DNA of 37,382 nucleotides, from assembly GCA_011947345.1 (NCBI GenBank), contig JAAVTG010000479.1, positions 1-37,382 on the forward strand. The letters are read 5' to 3'. Origin of the DNA: Phytophthora quininea (taxonomy: Eukaryota > Oomycota > Peronosporomycetes > Peronosporales > Peronosporaceae). Numbering within the stretch: the stretch's first letter is position 1; every line of letters starts with the position of its first letter. The notes below the pieces were generated by a model. It was not told where the DNA came from and searched no databases. It saw only the letters and a program-made list of their open reading frames with translations. The position numbers and the translations under genes were made by a program. Below are positions 12,352 to 21,322 of this stretch, in pieces.

Positions 12352-13902
12352 ATGGCAGAAAGCCAGCGTGCAGAGCGGCGCGCACGAGATGAACAGGACC
12401 CATCGACACTGACAGCCCTTCTAGTGCAGGCAAGAGAGGAGATCGCTGCACTGAAGGCGAGTCACAAATTCGCGATCGAATTGGCAAGAACACAAGCAGC
12501 TGCCGACGCACAGCTCGAGGTCGCAGTTTCTCGGGCCGACAATACCAGACTTAAGCAAGTCAATGCTCGTCTTGAACAGGAGCTGGCAGTTATTAGCCTT
12601 AACTTGACCCAAGAACAGCTCCGGAGAGAGCTAGCAGCGACCAAGACCGACCTGGTTTCATGTCAGCAAGCCCTAGCCGTTGCTCATGCAAACGAGGTTA
12701 ATCACGATCAAGCCCTTGCGGACGCAAAGAGCAAGTCCCAGACAACGAAAATGGAGTTGAAGAAAAGATAGTCGAATTACAAGAAGCGCGAACGCTATTG
12801 TTGGCGGCACGATTGGAGCTCTTACAAACCAAGAATAATCTCGACATCACGAAGCAGACACTCACCGATGCTAAGGAGTCGTACAAACAGAAACTCGCCG
12901 CTGTCAGGGAATTACACGCACAGAAGCTTGCCGATGTCAAGGCATTACACGCACAAAAGCTCGCCGATGTCAAGGAATCGGACGACCGGAATCTCACCAC
13001 CGTCAAGGAGTCATATGAACGTGAGCGTGTTTCCGCTCATGAGATATACCAACAGGAATTAGCGCCGTCGCTGAAACACAAGAACGATCGTACGATCGGC
13101 TACTGAGCATATCAACTCAATCTCTCAAGCGCGAGCTACAAACAGCAAAGTGGCAGTTGCAGGAGATGGCCGGGAATCTACGAACGGCGATTGGTGTTAG
13201 TGACAAGCTAGCAGACCTTGGTCTACAAATCACAAGTAATGTCCGAGCAATCAAGTCGGACATGAAGAAGAAGGGTATATCACTGGACCTGTCGGTAAGC
13301 GGTACATGGCCCCATGATCATGCCGGACGTGGATGACGAGGATATCTGCGTGACGTATATGATTGCTAACACGCCCGAGGACGTCGCTGAGCGAATCCAA
13401 CAACGGCACGGGAAGCAGGTGCCCCATACCCAAGTGATCGAAGTTGATTCTGAAGAAGAAGCAGCCAGTATCCAGCGATCTATTGCAGAACGAGGCAAGG
13501 CGCTCGTAAAGCGCAAACGCGAGCAGTCTCCGGTATGAAACATCTACTTACTTGTGTGCTTGATTTCATTTTCTAATCAGGGTTGTGCGTTTGCTGTGTG
13601 CCCAGGAAATAGATGTCGACATCACCCTCCAATCCAACATGTGCATGCGAATGGCCGAGGACCAAGCGCTTCCGCGCGACCAATACTTAGATTTATTTCG
13701 TGTGGGGTTCTCGCCCGAGGAGTCATTAATGCGCACGTTATCGTCGATAACACAGAAGTTGGAATCTGTTGCAATCGATGAGATCAAGACAATTCCTCGT
13801 GATGTTATGACCACCACTGTCGATGGCAATGTTGAAAGCCTCGATTCCGACGAAAATCTGAACAAAACTGTGCGCCATGACACCCCAGTGGCCTTCTGGT
13901 GA
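12352..13902 (+). pseudogene. Hendecad coiled-coil protein gene, copy 1 (several frameshifts)
   Basis: ATG at 12352 has A at -3 and G at +4. The first frame (139 codons) ends with TAG at 12769-12771; the coiled coil continues in the -1 frame. This first break is shared by all copies. Compared with the best copy (18473-20005) there are further one-base losses at G13055-13056, G13273-13275 (shared with the copy at 35511), C13310-13313 and A13853-13856. The last changes the C-terminus and moves the stop from 13880 to 13902. Exon 2 begins at 13606 after a 73-nt intron. All the extra lesions except the shared first one are in homopolymers, so they may be read errors rather than true decay. Function is described under the copy at 18473-20005. 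Confidence 0.7.
13533..13605 (+). other. Spliceosomal intron in coiled-coil gene copy 1
   Basis: Donor GTATGA at 13533, branch-site-like CTAAT at 13573-13577 (consensus CTRAY), acceptor CCCAG ending at 13605. Removing 73 nt joins CCG to GAA in phase 0 and turns an in-frame TGA (13536-13538) into a further 91 codons. An alternative AG at 13580 would give a 48-nt intron and another frame. The sequence is identical in the other copies at 18749-18821 and 35787-35859. Confidence 0.65.
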
Positions 13903-13920
13903 AATGAAAGTTCTCAACAT

Positions 13921-13987
13921 GTAAGTAGTCACCCCATTAAACAATTAAAAAAAAAAGATAACTAGCTTACAAAACACGATATCGCAG
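13921..13987 (+). other. Possible 3'-UTR intron of coiled-coil gene copy 1
   Basis: GTAAGT at 13921 is a strong donor and ATCGCAG ends at 13987. The 67-nt segment contains an A10 run. It lies after the stop codon, so it would be a 3'-UTR intron, or a trace of an exon chain that once continued before the satellite replaced it. No branch site is convincing. It is conserved in the other two copies. Confidence 0.3.
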
Positions 13988-14059
13988 AAGTTGATCTCTA
14001 GCTCGCACCACTCTAAGCTCTTACTGCATACAGTCTCTTTAATAACCTTCCAAACGTTG

Positions 14060-14491
14060 ATGCGGCTTCGAGTCGCTGGCCGCCGTCTTCTGCGCTTGGG
14101 ACTCGGCAAGCGGCCACGGATCCGTGCTCTAGCCGTCATGGCGGCACTGCCACCACCTGCGGCGCAACAGACGTCGGTCGCGTCGAGGTCTGCAAAATGC
14201 CGGGCCTTGTGTATGCGGCTTCGAGTCGCTGGCCGCCGTCTTCTGCGCTTGGGACTCGGCAAGCGGCCACGGATCCGTGCTCTAGCCGTCATGGCGGCAC
14301 TGCCACCACCTGCGGCGCAACAGACGTCGGTCGCGTCGAGGTCTGCAAAATGCCGGGCCTTGTGTATGCGGCTTCGAGTCGCTGGCCGCCGTCTTCTGCG
14401 CTTGGGACTCGGCAAGCGGCCACGGATCCGTGCTCTAGCCGTCATGGCGGCACTGCCACCACCTGCGGCGCAACAGACGTCGGTCGTGTCG
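14060..14491 (+). repeat. Satellite array E: short 153-bp array, 3 ATG landmarks (about 2.8 units), forward orientation
   Basis: Landmark ATGs are at 14138, 14291 and 14444. The left join is identical to other coiled-coil 3' joins (array begins at ATGCGGCTTCGAG) and the right join is identical to other zinc-finger 5' joins (ends GACGTCGGTCGTGTCG). This is the only array that links a coiled-coil 3' side to a zinc-finger 5' side. Confidence 0.97.
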
Positions 14492-14682
14492 TGGTGGGAA
14501 GAGGCTCTAGTAAAAGCGTTGAAAGCATGAATGATACATGCTAAATGCCAGGCTTGGCAGCCGGAATTGCGTATCGTTCGGGATGGGAATCATAAGTGGC
14601 CAGGATTCACTTGGCTCGTTTCTTCCAGTGAACCGCCTCCAAACGTAGAGGTATCGACGACGGGGTAGCATGAATCTCAATA

Positions 14683-14695
14683 CATTTCCCAATTT
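14683..14695 (+). promoter_or_regulatory. Oomycete-type Inr+FPR core promoter of zinc-finger gene copy 2
   Basis: CATTTCCCAATTT is a perfect match to CATTYYNCAWTTT, 14 nt before the ATG at 14710. The module leader between array E and this site (14492-14682) shows no gene. Confidence 0.7.
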
Positions 14696-14709
14696 TTCAC
14701 TAAGGTACA

Positions 14710-15623
14710 ATGGTCAAGCGCAACAGTGTCAGGTGTAGATACTACCCGGCTTGCCCCTCGACGTTTGACCGCGTCGACCGCAGGGACAAACATGTCATTA
14801 AGGTCCACGGAGGTGAGGGAGAGTGTTCTGCAAGAAGTGCTCCACCTTAAAATTCTTCGCGAGCAAGAGATCACTCTGGAACCACATGAAGAATCTTCAT
14901 TCGTACAAGAAGTGTGACTACTGCTTTCAAGAGTTCCGCCCAAGACGCTGCTCTTCTCATCAGCGCAATTGCCCGGCGCGTCCAGTCGCCATTCCCAGCA
15001 TTGATGTCAGTATCGACTACGACAAGAGATGTGATCAACCAACGGCTTTTCGTCCCGAAGTGGTGCCACGCCCTGAGACCTCTTGTGGCAAATGTCGGGC
15101 TGAGCACAACGCCCCAGCGATGGTATCTATCAGAGGTCGTGTTGAGGATTTTATCGCGTACGCCAAGAACCCAAATGCCCTGGGATTCTCAGGTCGCGCT
15201 AAAGGTCCGGATTACATCGAAAAGTTTCGCACAGTGCTGGGCAAGCTGGGGGTGTATTTCAGCATGGACGAAAATGAAACAATGAAGCTACTCAACAGTA
15301 ACCAAGCCGCTCTTGCAAGACGATTCGATCCAGAAACGCTGGATGGATTCCTTCGGTTTATGGGGACAGCTGCCGCGGGCAACGAAAGTCTTGACCCCAG
15401 CACACGTTACAACCAGCTTCTTCCTTTCAGAGACTTCTTAAAATGGCTGGTAGAGATCAAGCAACTATCATCACTAGGATTTGTGGCAAACTTGATTGCA
15501 ATCACAACGGAAAAAGTCGGCTTGGACTCGAAGCCGCATACACAAGGCCCGGCATTTTGCAGACCTCGACGCGACCGACGTCTGTTGCGCCGCAGGTGGT
15601 GGCAGTGCCGCCATGACGGCTAG
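14710..15623 (+). CDS. Zinc-finger protein with recombinase-like helical domain, copy 2 (best copy, one frameshift)
   Basis: ATG 14710-14712. After finger 1 a GGG run at 14817-14819 (GGGG in copy 1) breaks the frame. From 14823 the frame is open to TGA at 15621-15623 (266 codons) with fingers 2 and 3, the CGKC pair, and then a helical region. With the frame consistent the protein would be about 304 residues. The helical part includes TRYNQLLPFRDFLKWLVEI, which resembles the SAM-like core-binding domain that precedes the catalytic domain of tyrosine recombinases, as in Crypton and DIRS-type elements. The catalytic R-H-R-Y half is absent. The last 30 or so residues (Arg-rich, RRDRRLLRRRWW) are encoded by satellite array G, so the gene has no stop of its own. 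Likely a nuclear DNA-binding protein. The Crypton link is an inference from one motif; another zinc-finger family is possible. Confidence 0.68.
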
Positions 15624-18293
15624 AGCACGGATCCGTGGCCGCTTGCCGAGTCCCAAGCGCAGAAGACGGCGGCCAGCGACTCGAAGCCGCATACACAAGG
15701 CCCGGCATTTTGCAGACCTCGACGCGACCGACGTCTGTTGCGCCGCAGGTGGTGGCAGTGCCGCCATGACGGCTAGAGCACGGATCCGTGGCCGCTTGCC
15801 GAGTCCCAAGCGCAGAAGACGGCGGCCAGCGACTCGAAGCCGCATACACAAGGCCCGGCATTTTGCAGACCTCGACGCGACCGACGTCTGTTGCGCCGCA
15901 GGTGGTGGCAGTGCCGCCATGACGGCTAGAGCACGGATCCGTGGCCGCTTGCCGAGTCCCAAGCGCAGAAGACGGCGGCCAGCGACTCGAAGCCGCATAC
16001 ACAAGGCCCGGCATTTTGCAGACCTCGACGCGACCGACGTCTGTTGCGCCGCAGGTGGTGGCAGTGCCGCCATGACGGCTAGAGCACGGATCCGTGGCCG
16101 CTTGCCGAGTCCCAAGCGCAGAAGACGGCGGCCAGCGACTCGAAGCCGCATACACAAGGCCCGGCATTTTGCAGACCTCGACGCGACCGACGTCTGTTGC
16201 GCCGCAGGTGGTGGCAGTGCCGCCATGACGGCTAGAGCACGGATCCGTGGCCGCTTGCCGAGTCCCAAGCGCAGAAGACGGCGGCCAGCGACTCGAAGCC
16301 GCATACACAAGGCCCGGCATTTTGCAGACCTCGACGCGACCGACGTCTGTTGCGCCGCAGGTGGTGGCAGTGCCGCCATGACGGCTAGAGCACGGATCCG
16401 TGGCCGCTTGCCGAGTCCCAAGCGCAGAAGACGGCGGCCAGCGACTCGAAGCCGCATACACAAGGCCCGGCATTTTGCAGACCTCGACGCGACCGACGTC
16501 TGTTGCGCCGCAGGTGGTGGCAGTGCCGCCATGACGGCTAGAGCACGGATCCGTGGCCGCTTGCCGAGTCCCAAGCGCAGAAGACGGCGGCCAGCGACTC
16601 GAAGCCGCATACACAAGGCCCGGCATTTTGCAGACCTCGACGCGACCGACGTCTGTTGCGCCGCAGGTGGTGGCAGTGCCGCCATGACGGCTAGAGCACG
16701 GATCCGTGGCCGCTTGCCGAGTCCCAAGCGCAGAAGACGGCGGCCAGCGACTCGAAGCCGCATACACAAGGCCCGGCATTTTGCAGACCTCGACGCGACC
16801 GACGTCTGTTGCGCCGCAGGTGGTGGCAGTGCCGCCATGACGGCTAGAGCACGGATCCGTGGCCGCTTGCCGAGTCCCAAGCGCAGAAGACGGCGGCCAG
16901 CGACTCGAAGCCGCATACACAAGGCCCGGCATTTTGCAGACCTCGACGCGACCGACGTCTGTTGCGCCGCAGGTGGTGGCAGTGCCGCCATGACGGCTAG
17001 AGCACGGATCCGTGGCCGCTTGCCGAGTCCCAAGCGCAGAAGACGGCGGCCAGCGACTCGAAGCCGCATACACAAGGCCCGGCATTTTGCAGACCTCGAC
17101 GCGACCGACGTCTGTTGCGCCGCAGGTGGTGGCAGTGCCGCCATGACGGCTAGAGCACGGATCCGTGGCCGCTTGCCGAGTCCCAAGCGCAGAAGACGGC
17201 GGCCAGCGACTCGAAGCCGCATACACAAGGCCCGGCATTTTGCAGACCTCGACGCGACCGACGTCTGTTGCGCCGCAGGTGGTGGCAGTGCCGCCATGAC
17301 GGCTAGAGCACGGATCCGTGGCCGCTTGCCGAGTCCCAAGCGCAGAAGACGGCGGCCAGCGACTCGAAGCCGCATACACAAGGCCCGGCATTTTGCAGAC
17401 CTCGACGCGACCGACGTCTGTTGCGCCGCAGGTGGTGGCAGTGCCGCCATGACGGCTAGAGCACGGATCCGTGGCCGCTTGCCGAGTCCCAAGCGCAGAA
17501 GACGGCGGCCAGCGACTCGAAGCCGCATACACAAGGCCCGGCATTTTGCAGACCTCGACGCGACCGACGTCTGTTGCGCCGCAGGTGGTGGCAGTGCCGC
17601 CATGACGGCTAGAGCACGGATCCGTGGCCGCTTGCCGAGTCCCAAGCGCAGAAGACGGCGGCCAGCGACTCGAAGCCGCATACACAAGGCCCGGCATTTT
17701 GCAGACCTCGACGCGACCGACGTCTGTTGCGCCGCAGGTGGTGGCAGTGCCGCCATGACGGCTAGAGCACGGATCCGTGGCCGCTTGCCGAGTCCCAAGC
17801 GCAGAAGACGGCGGCCAGCGACTCGAAGCCGCATACACAAGGCCCGGCATTTTGCAGACCTCGACGCGACCGACGTCTGTTGCGCCGCAGGTGGTGGCAG
17901 TGCCGCCATGACGGCTAGAGCACGGATCCGTGGCCGCTTGCCGAGTCCCAAGCGCAGAAGACGGCGGCCAGCGACTCGAAGCCGCATACACAAGGCCCGG
18001 CATTTTGCAGACCTCGACGCGACCGACGTCTGTTGCGCCGCAGGTGGTGGCAGTGCCGCCATGACGGCTAGAGCACGGATCCGTGGCCGCTTGCCGAGTC
18101 CCAAGCGCAGAAGACGGCGGCCAGCGACTCGAAGCCGCATACACAAGGCCCGGCATTTTGCAGACCTCGACGCGACCGACGTCTGTTGCGCCGCAGGTGG
18201 TGGCAGTGCCGCCATGACGGCTAGAGCACGGATCCGTGGCCGCTTGCCGAGTCCCAAGCGCAGAAGACGGCGGCCAGCGACTCGAAGCCGCAT
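15525..18293 (-). repeat. Satellite array G: 153-bp repeat, 18 units plus 15 bp, reverse orientation
   Basis: It begins and ends with the same 15 bases, GACTCGAAGCCGCAT (15525-15539 and 18279-18293), separated by 2754 bp, which is exactly 18 x 153. It joins the 3' side of zinc-finger copy 2 to the 3' side of coiled-coil copy 2. No internal variant was seen. Confidence 0.97.
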
Positions 18294-18472
18294 CAACGTT
18301 TGGAAGGTTATTAAAGAGACTATATGCAGTAAGAGCTTAGAGTGGTGCGAGCTAGAGATCAACTTCTGCGATATCGTGTTTTGTAAGCTAGTTATCTTTT
18401 TTTTTTAATTGTTTAATGGGGTGACTACTTACATGTTGAGAACTTTCATTTCACCAGAAGGCCACTGGGGTG

Positions 18473-20005
18473 TCATGGCGCACAGTTTTGTTCAGATTTT
18501 TCGTCGGAATCGAGGCTTTCAACATTGCCATCGACAGTGGTGGTCATAACATCACGAGGAATTGTCTTGATCTCATCGATTGCAACAGATTCCAACTTCT
18601 GTGTTATCGACGATAACGTGCGCATTAATGACTCCTCGGGCGAGAACCCCACACGAAATAAATCTAAGTATTGGTCGCGCGGAAGCGCTTGGTCCTCGGC
18701 CATTCGCATGCACATGTTGGATTGGAGGGTGATGTCGACATCTATTTCCTGGGCACACAGCAAACGCACAACCCTGATTAGAAAATGAAATCAAGCACAC
18801 AAGTAAGTAGATGTTTCATACCGGAGACTGCTCGCGTTTGCGCTTTACGAGCGCCTTGCCTCGTTCTGCAATAGATCGCTGGATACTGGCTGCTTCTTCT
18901 TCAGAATCAACTTCGATCACTTGGGTATGGGGCACCTGCTTCCCGTGCCGTTGTTGGATTCGCTCAGCGACGTCCTCGGGCGTGTTAGCAATCATATACG
19001 TCACGCAGATATCCTCGTCATCCACGTCCGGCATGATCATGGGGGCCATGTACCGCTTACCGACAGGTCCAGTGATATACCCCTTCTTCTTCATGTCCGA
19101 CTTGATTGCTCGGACATTACTTGTGATTTGTAGACCAAGGTCTGCTAGCTTGTCACTAACACCAATCGCCGTTCGTAGATTCCCGGCCATCTCCTGCAAC
19201 TGCCACTTTGCTGTTTGTAGCTCGCGCTTGAGAGATTGAGTTGATATGCTCAGTAGCCGATCGTACGATCGTTCTTGTGTTTCAGCGACGGCGCTAATTC
19301 CCTGTTGGTATATCTCATGAGCGGAAACACGCTCACGTTCATATGACTCCTTGACGGTGGTGAGATTCCGGTCGTCCGATTCCTTGACATCGGCGAGCTT
19401 TTGTGCGTGTAATGCCTTGACATCGGCAAGCTTCTGTGCGTGTAATTCCCTGACAGCGGCGAGTTTCTGTTTGTACGACTCCTTAGCATCGGTGAGTGTC
19501 TGCTTCGTGATGTCGAGATTATTCTTGGTTTGTAAGAGCTCCAATCGTGCCGCCAACAATAGCGTTCGCGCTTCTTGTAATTCGACTATCTTTTCTTCAA
19601 CTCCATTTTCGTTGTCTGGGACTTGCTCTTTGCGTCCGCAAGGGCTTGATCGTGATTAACCTCGTTTGCATGAGCAACGGCTAGGGCTTGCTGACATGAA
19701 ACCAGGTCGGTCTTGGTCGCTGCTAGCTCTCTCCGGAGCTGTTCTTGGGTCAAGTTAAGGCTAATAACTGCCAGCTCCTGTTCAAGACGAGCATTGACTT
19801 GCTTAAGTCTGGTATTGTCGGCCCGAGAAACTGCGACCTCGAGCTGTGCGTCGGCAGCTGCTTGTGTTCTTGCCAATTCGATCGCGAATTTGTGACTCGC
19901 CTTCAGTGCAGCGATCTCCTCTCTTGCCTGCACTAGAAGGGCTGTCAGTGTCGATGGGTCCTGTTCATCTCGTGCGCGCCGCTCTGCACGCTGGCTTTCT
20001 GCCAT
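18473..20005 (-). CDS. Hendecad coiled-coil protein, copy 2 (best copy, two exons, one shared frameshift)
   Basis: ATG at 20005-20003, in good context. Frame 1 (20005-19586, 139 codons) is a Gln/Glu/Ala-rich coiled coil. It stops at TAG, but coiled-coil coding continues in the -1 frame down to the donor at 18821; the two frames overlap in a window of about 69 nt (19589-19657). Exon 2 (18748-18473) adds 91 codons. The total is about 486 residues if the shift is made. At 19544-19248 nine consecutive 11-residue repeats are visible, for example LHAQKLADVKA and LHAQKLADVKE. Next comes a compact region with an acidic PDVDDED segment, a KRKR stretch that could be a nuclear localisation signal, and an unknown C-terminal domain. 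No enzymatic motif is recognised. The layout (long coiled coil, small C-terminal domain) recalls some giant-virus KilA-N/DUF3627-type proteins, but I see no KilA-N domain and do not assign one. Confidence 0.72.
18749..18821 (-). other. Spliceosomal intron in coiled-coil gene copy 2
   Basis: Donor GTATGA begins at 18821 (minus strand) and acceptor CCCAG ends at 18749. The intron is 73 nt with a CTAAT branch motif about 29 nt from the acceptor, and the splice is phase 0. It is the same as in copies 1 and 3. Confidence 0.65.
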
Positions 20006-20071
20006 GTTACTACTGCCCGTGGTGTCGGTTCTTGTGGGTTTCTGGTTTTGAAGGGGAAGTTCGCTAGATTT

Positions 20072-20091
20072 AAAAAAAAAAAAACTTTTTT
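20072..20091. promoter_or_regulatory. Poly(dA:dT) tract upstream of coiled-coil gene copy 2
   Basis: A13, C, T6 on the plus strand, 66-86 bp upstream of the minus-strand ATG at 20005. The run lengths differ slightly among the three copies (13+6, 13+6, 14+5). Confidence 0.3.
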
Positions 20092-20537
20092 ACGACTTCG
20101 GGATCCTACTTCAGAAGCCTACTTCATGACACAGAGTCTCCCATGGCCCCTATCCACGGGGACACGCTGCGTGTGTACGTGGGTCCCATGACGCGCCCAG
20201 GCTCCGTGGGCTAGCATCTCTAGAACCAGGACCTGACAGCACTTGACAACCTCAAACCTGACAGCCCAGTGCTGATGGCTTCACTGACCGCTGATTGCCG
20301 CAGCTCAACTCGGTCGAAGCTTACACACTTTCGCGAGCTGTCCCACCCTGGGGTGGACACTTCGCTGGCTGTCGAGAACTACAGGATGCCGCCTTCGAAG
20401 CAGAGCGTGTTAGCCATTGCGGTTCAATCTGCGGTTCATCCACCAAGACAACGCCGATCCTAAGGACGCCACACTGACGACAACTCGCGTGGCCCCAGCA
20501 GTCTCGGCGCCGTTTTGCGGCCCTGCGCGACGACAAG

Positions 20538-21122
20538 ATGATGAACGTTGTGGAACTCTCCACTATCGGACAATGGAGAAATGCCGCCGTATCGACGGCC
20601 GTGTCGCCCTCCGCATCCAACGATTCTTTTCTTCTGCCGTCTCGCCGATGAAGTTTGATCGCCAAAGTCATCCAGCTCGTGCATTTGGAATCAGTCGAGA
20701 ACCGCCCCGGCACTTGAGCAAGAAAGCCAGCAAATGACAGACAAGATCAGCGGGTAATTGACATCGTATCAAAGCTGGCAAGTCTCAGCCAGGTATCGAC
20801 ACACAACGCCAAGGACCATGTTGCCAGCCATTTCGGCAGCCGGCAATTCGTGGACTGATCGGGTTGCCGCCGTCCACGAGCGCGAAGCCAAGAACCGTGG
20901 GCGGCTCAGTACCGGAAGAAGCAGCGCGACAGAACTCCCAGTCTCGATAAGGACCTCGAAGACTTACAGCTCGAAGTCTGCGAGAGAAGCAACGTATTGC
21001 TGCCAGCACGTTCAGGAGTAGATCTTCCGTTTCGGCTACCAAGCTCGGGCCTTCGGTACCATCGCTTGACAGTAGCGCCAACTCGCTTTCCTACGAGCTG
21101 TCCTGGCGACGGACATCATTGA
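20538..21122 (+). pseudogene. Decayed bZIP-like reading frame, divergent from coiled-coil gene copy 2
   Basis: This is the inverted copy of 11233-11817. The frame runs from ATG 20538 to TGA 21120-21122 with internal stops at 20649, 20715 and 20856, all TGA. Upstream of the ATG the same frame continues from 20295 with one more TGA at 20475. The segment 20859-21122 encodes the YRKKQRDR basic region and a short heptad-like stretch (DLEDLQLEV). The region from 20092 to 20294 upstream shows no gene. It is conserved unchanged between both complete modules, as expected from recent duplication rather than from selection. Confidence 0.4.
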
Positions 21123-21322
21123 TGGGCCTCGCTGTGGCGTCGAGGTCATGGTTGGCTGCTGGAAGCTTCACATGCCGTGCTGTCCGGAATTAGAGTACCA
21201 TTTGCGGCAGATGCGAAATGGAGGGGACGACATCGTGCCAGCGGTCCCCGTCATCTTTTTACATTGGCTATCACTCCCTGCTGTGGTTCCGTCAGCAGTA
21301 ACGAAACGATACGAAACTTGCT

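Larger units (their letters stand above)
1..14491 (+). repeat. Left arm of a giant inverted repeat (about 14.5 kb)
   Basis: Array A, zinc-finger module, array C, coiled-coil module and array E read in this order are the reverse complement of 17862-32353. Paired landmarks have a nearly constant coordinate sum (32353-32357): zinc-finger ATG 5502 with 26853, bZIP-remnant ends 11233 with 21122, array joins 4687 with 27667 and 14059 with 18294. The sum drifts only through homopolymer indels. The arm may extend beyond the window start. Confidence 0.9.

Noticed and set aside
12690..12771. Intron to explain the shared frameshift in the coiled-coil gene (GTTAAT...AAAGAG, 35 nt)
   Set aside because: The only GT-AG pair giving the right frame is 35 nt, too short for a plausible intron and without a branch site. 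A 45-nt alternative does not change frame.
12698..13006. Antisense Ser/Ala/Cys-rich ORF opposite the coiled coil (also 19351-19659 and 36388-36696)
   Set aside because: It is a shadow of the hendecad coding repeats: the 33-bp periodicity keeps the antisense frame open.
12352..13902. Giant-virus KilA-N/DUF3627-type protein as identity of the coiled-coil gene
   Set aside because: Only the general layout (coiled coil plus small C-terminal domain) is similar. No KilA-N, MSV199 or GIY-YIG-like motif is visible, and the gene has a spliceosomal intron.
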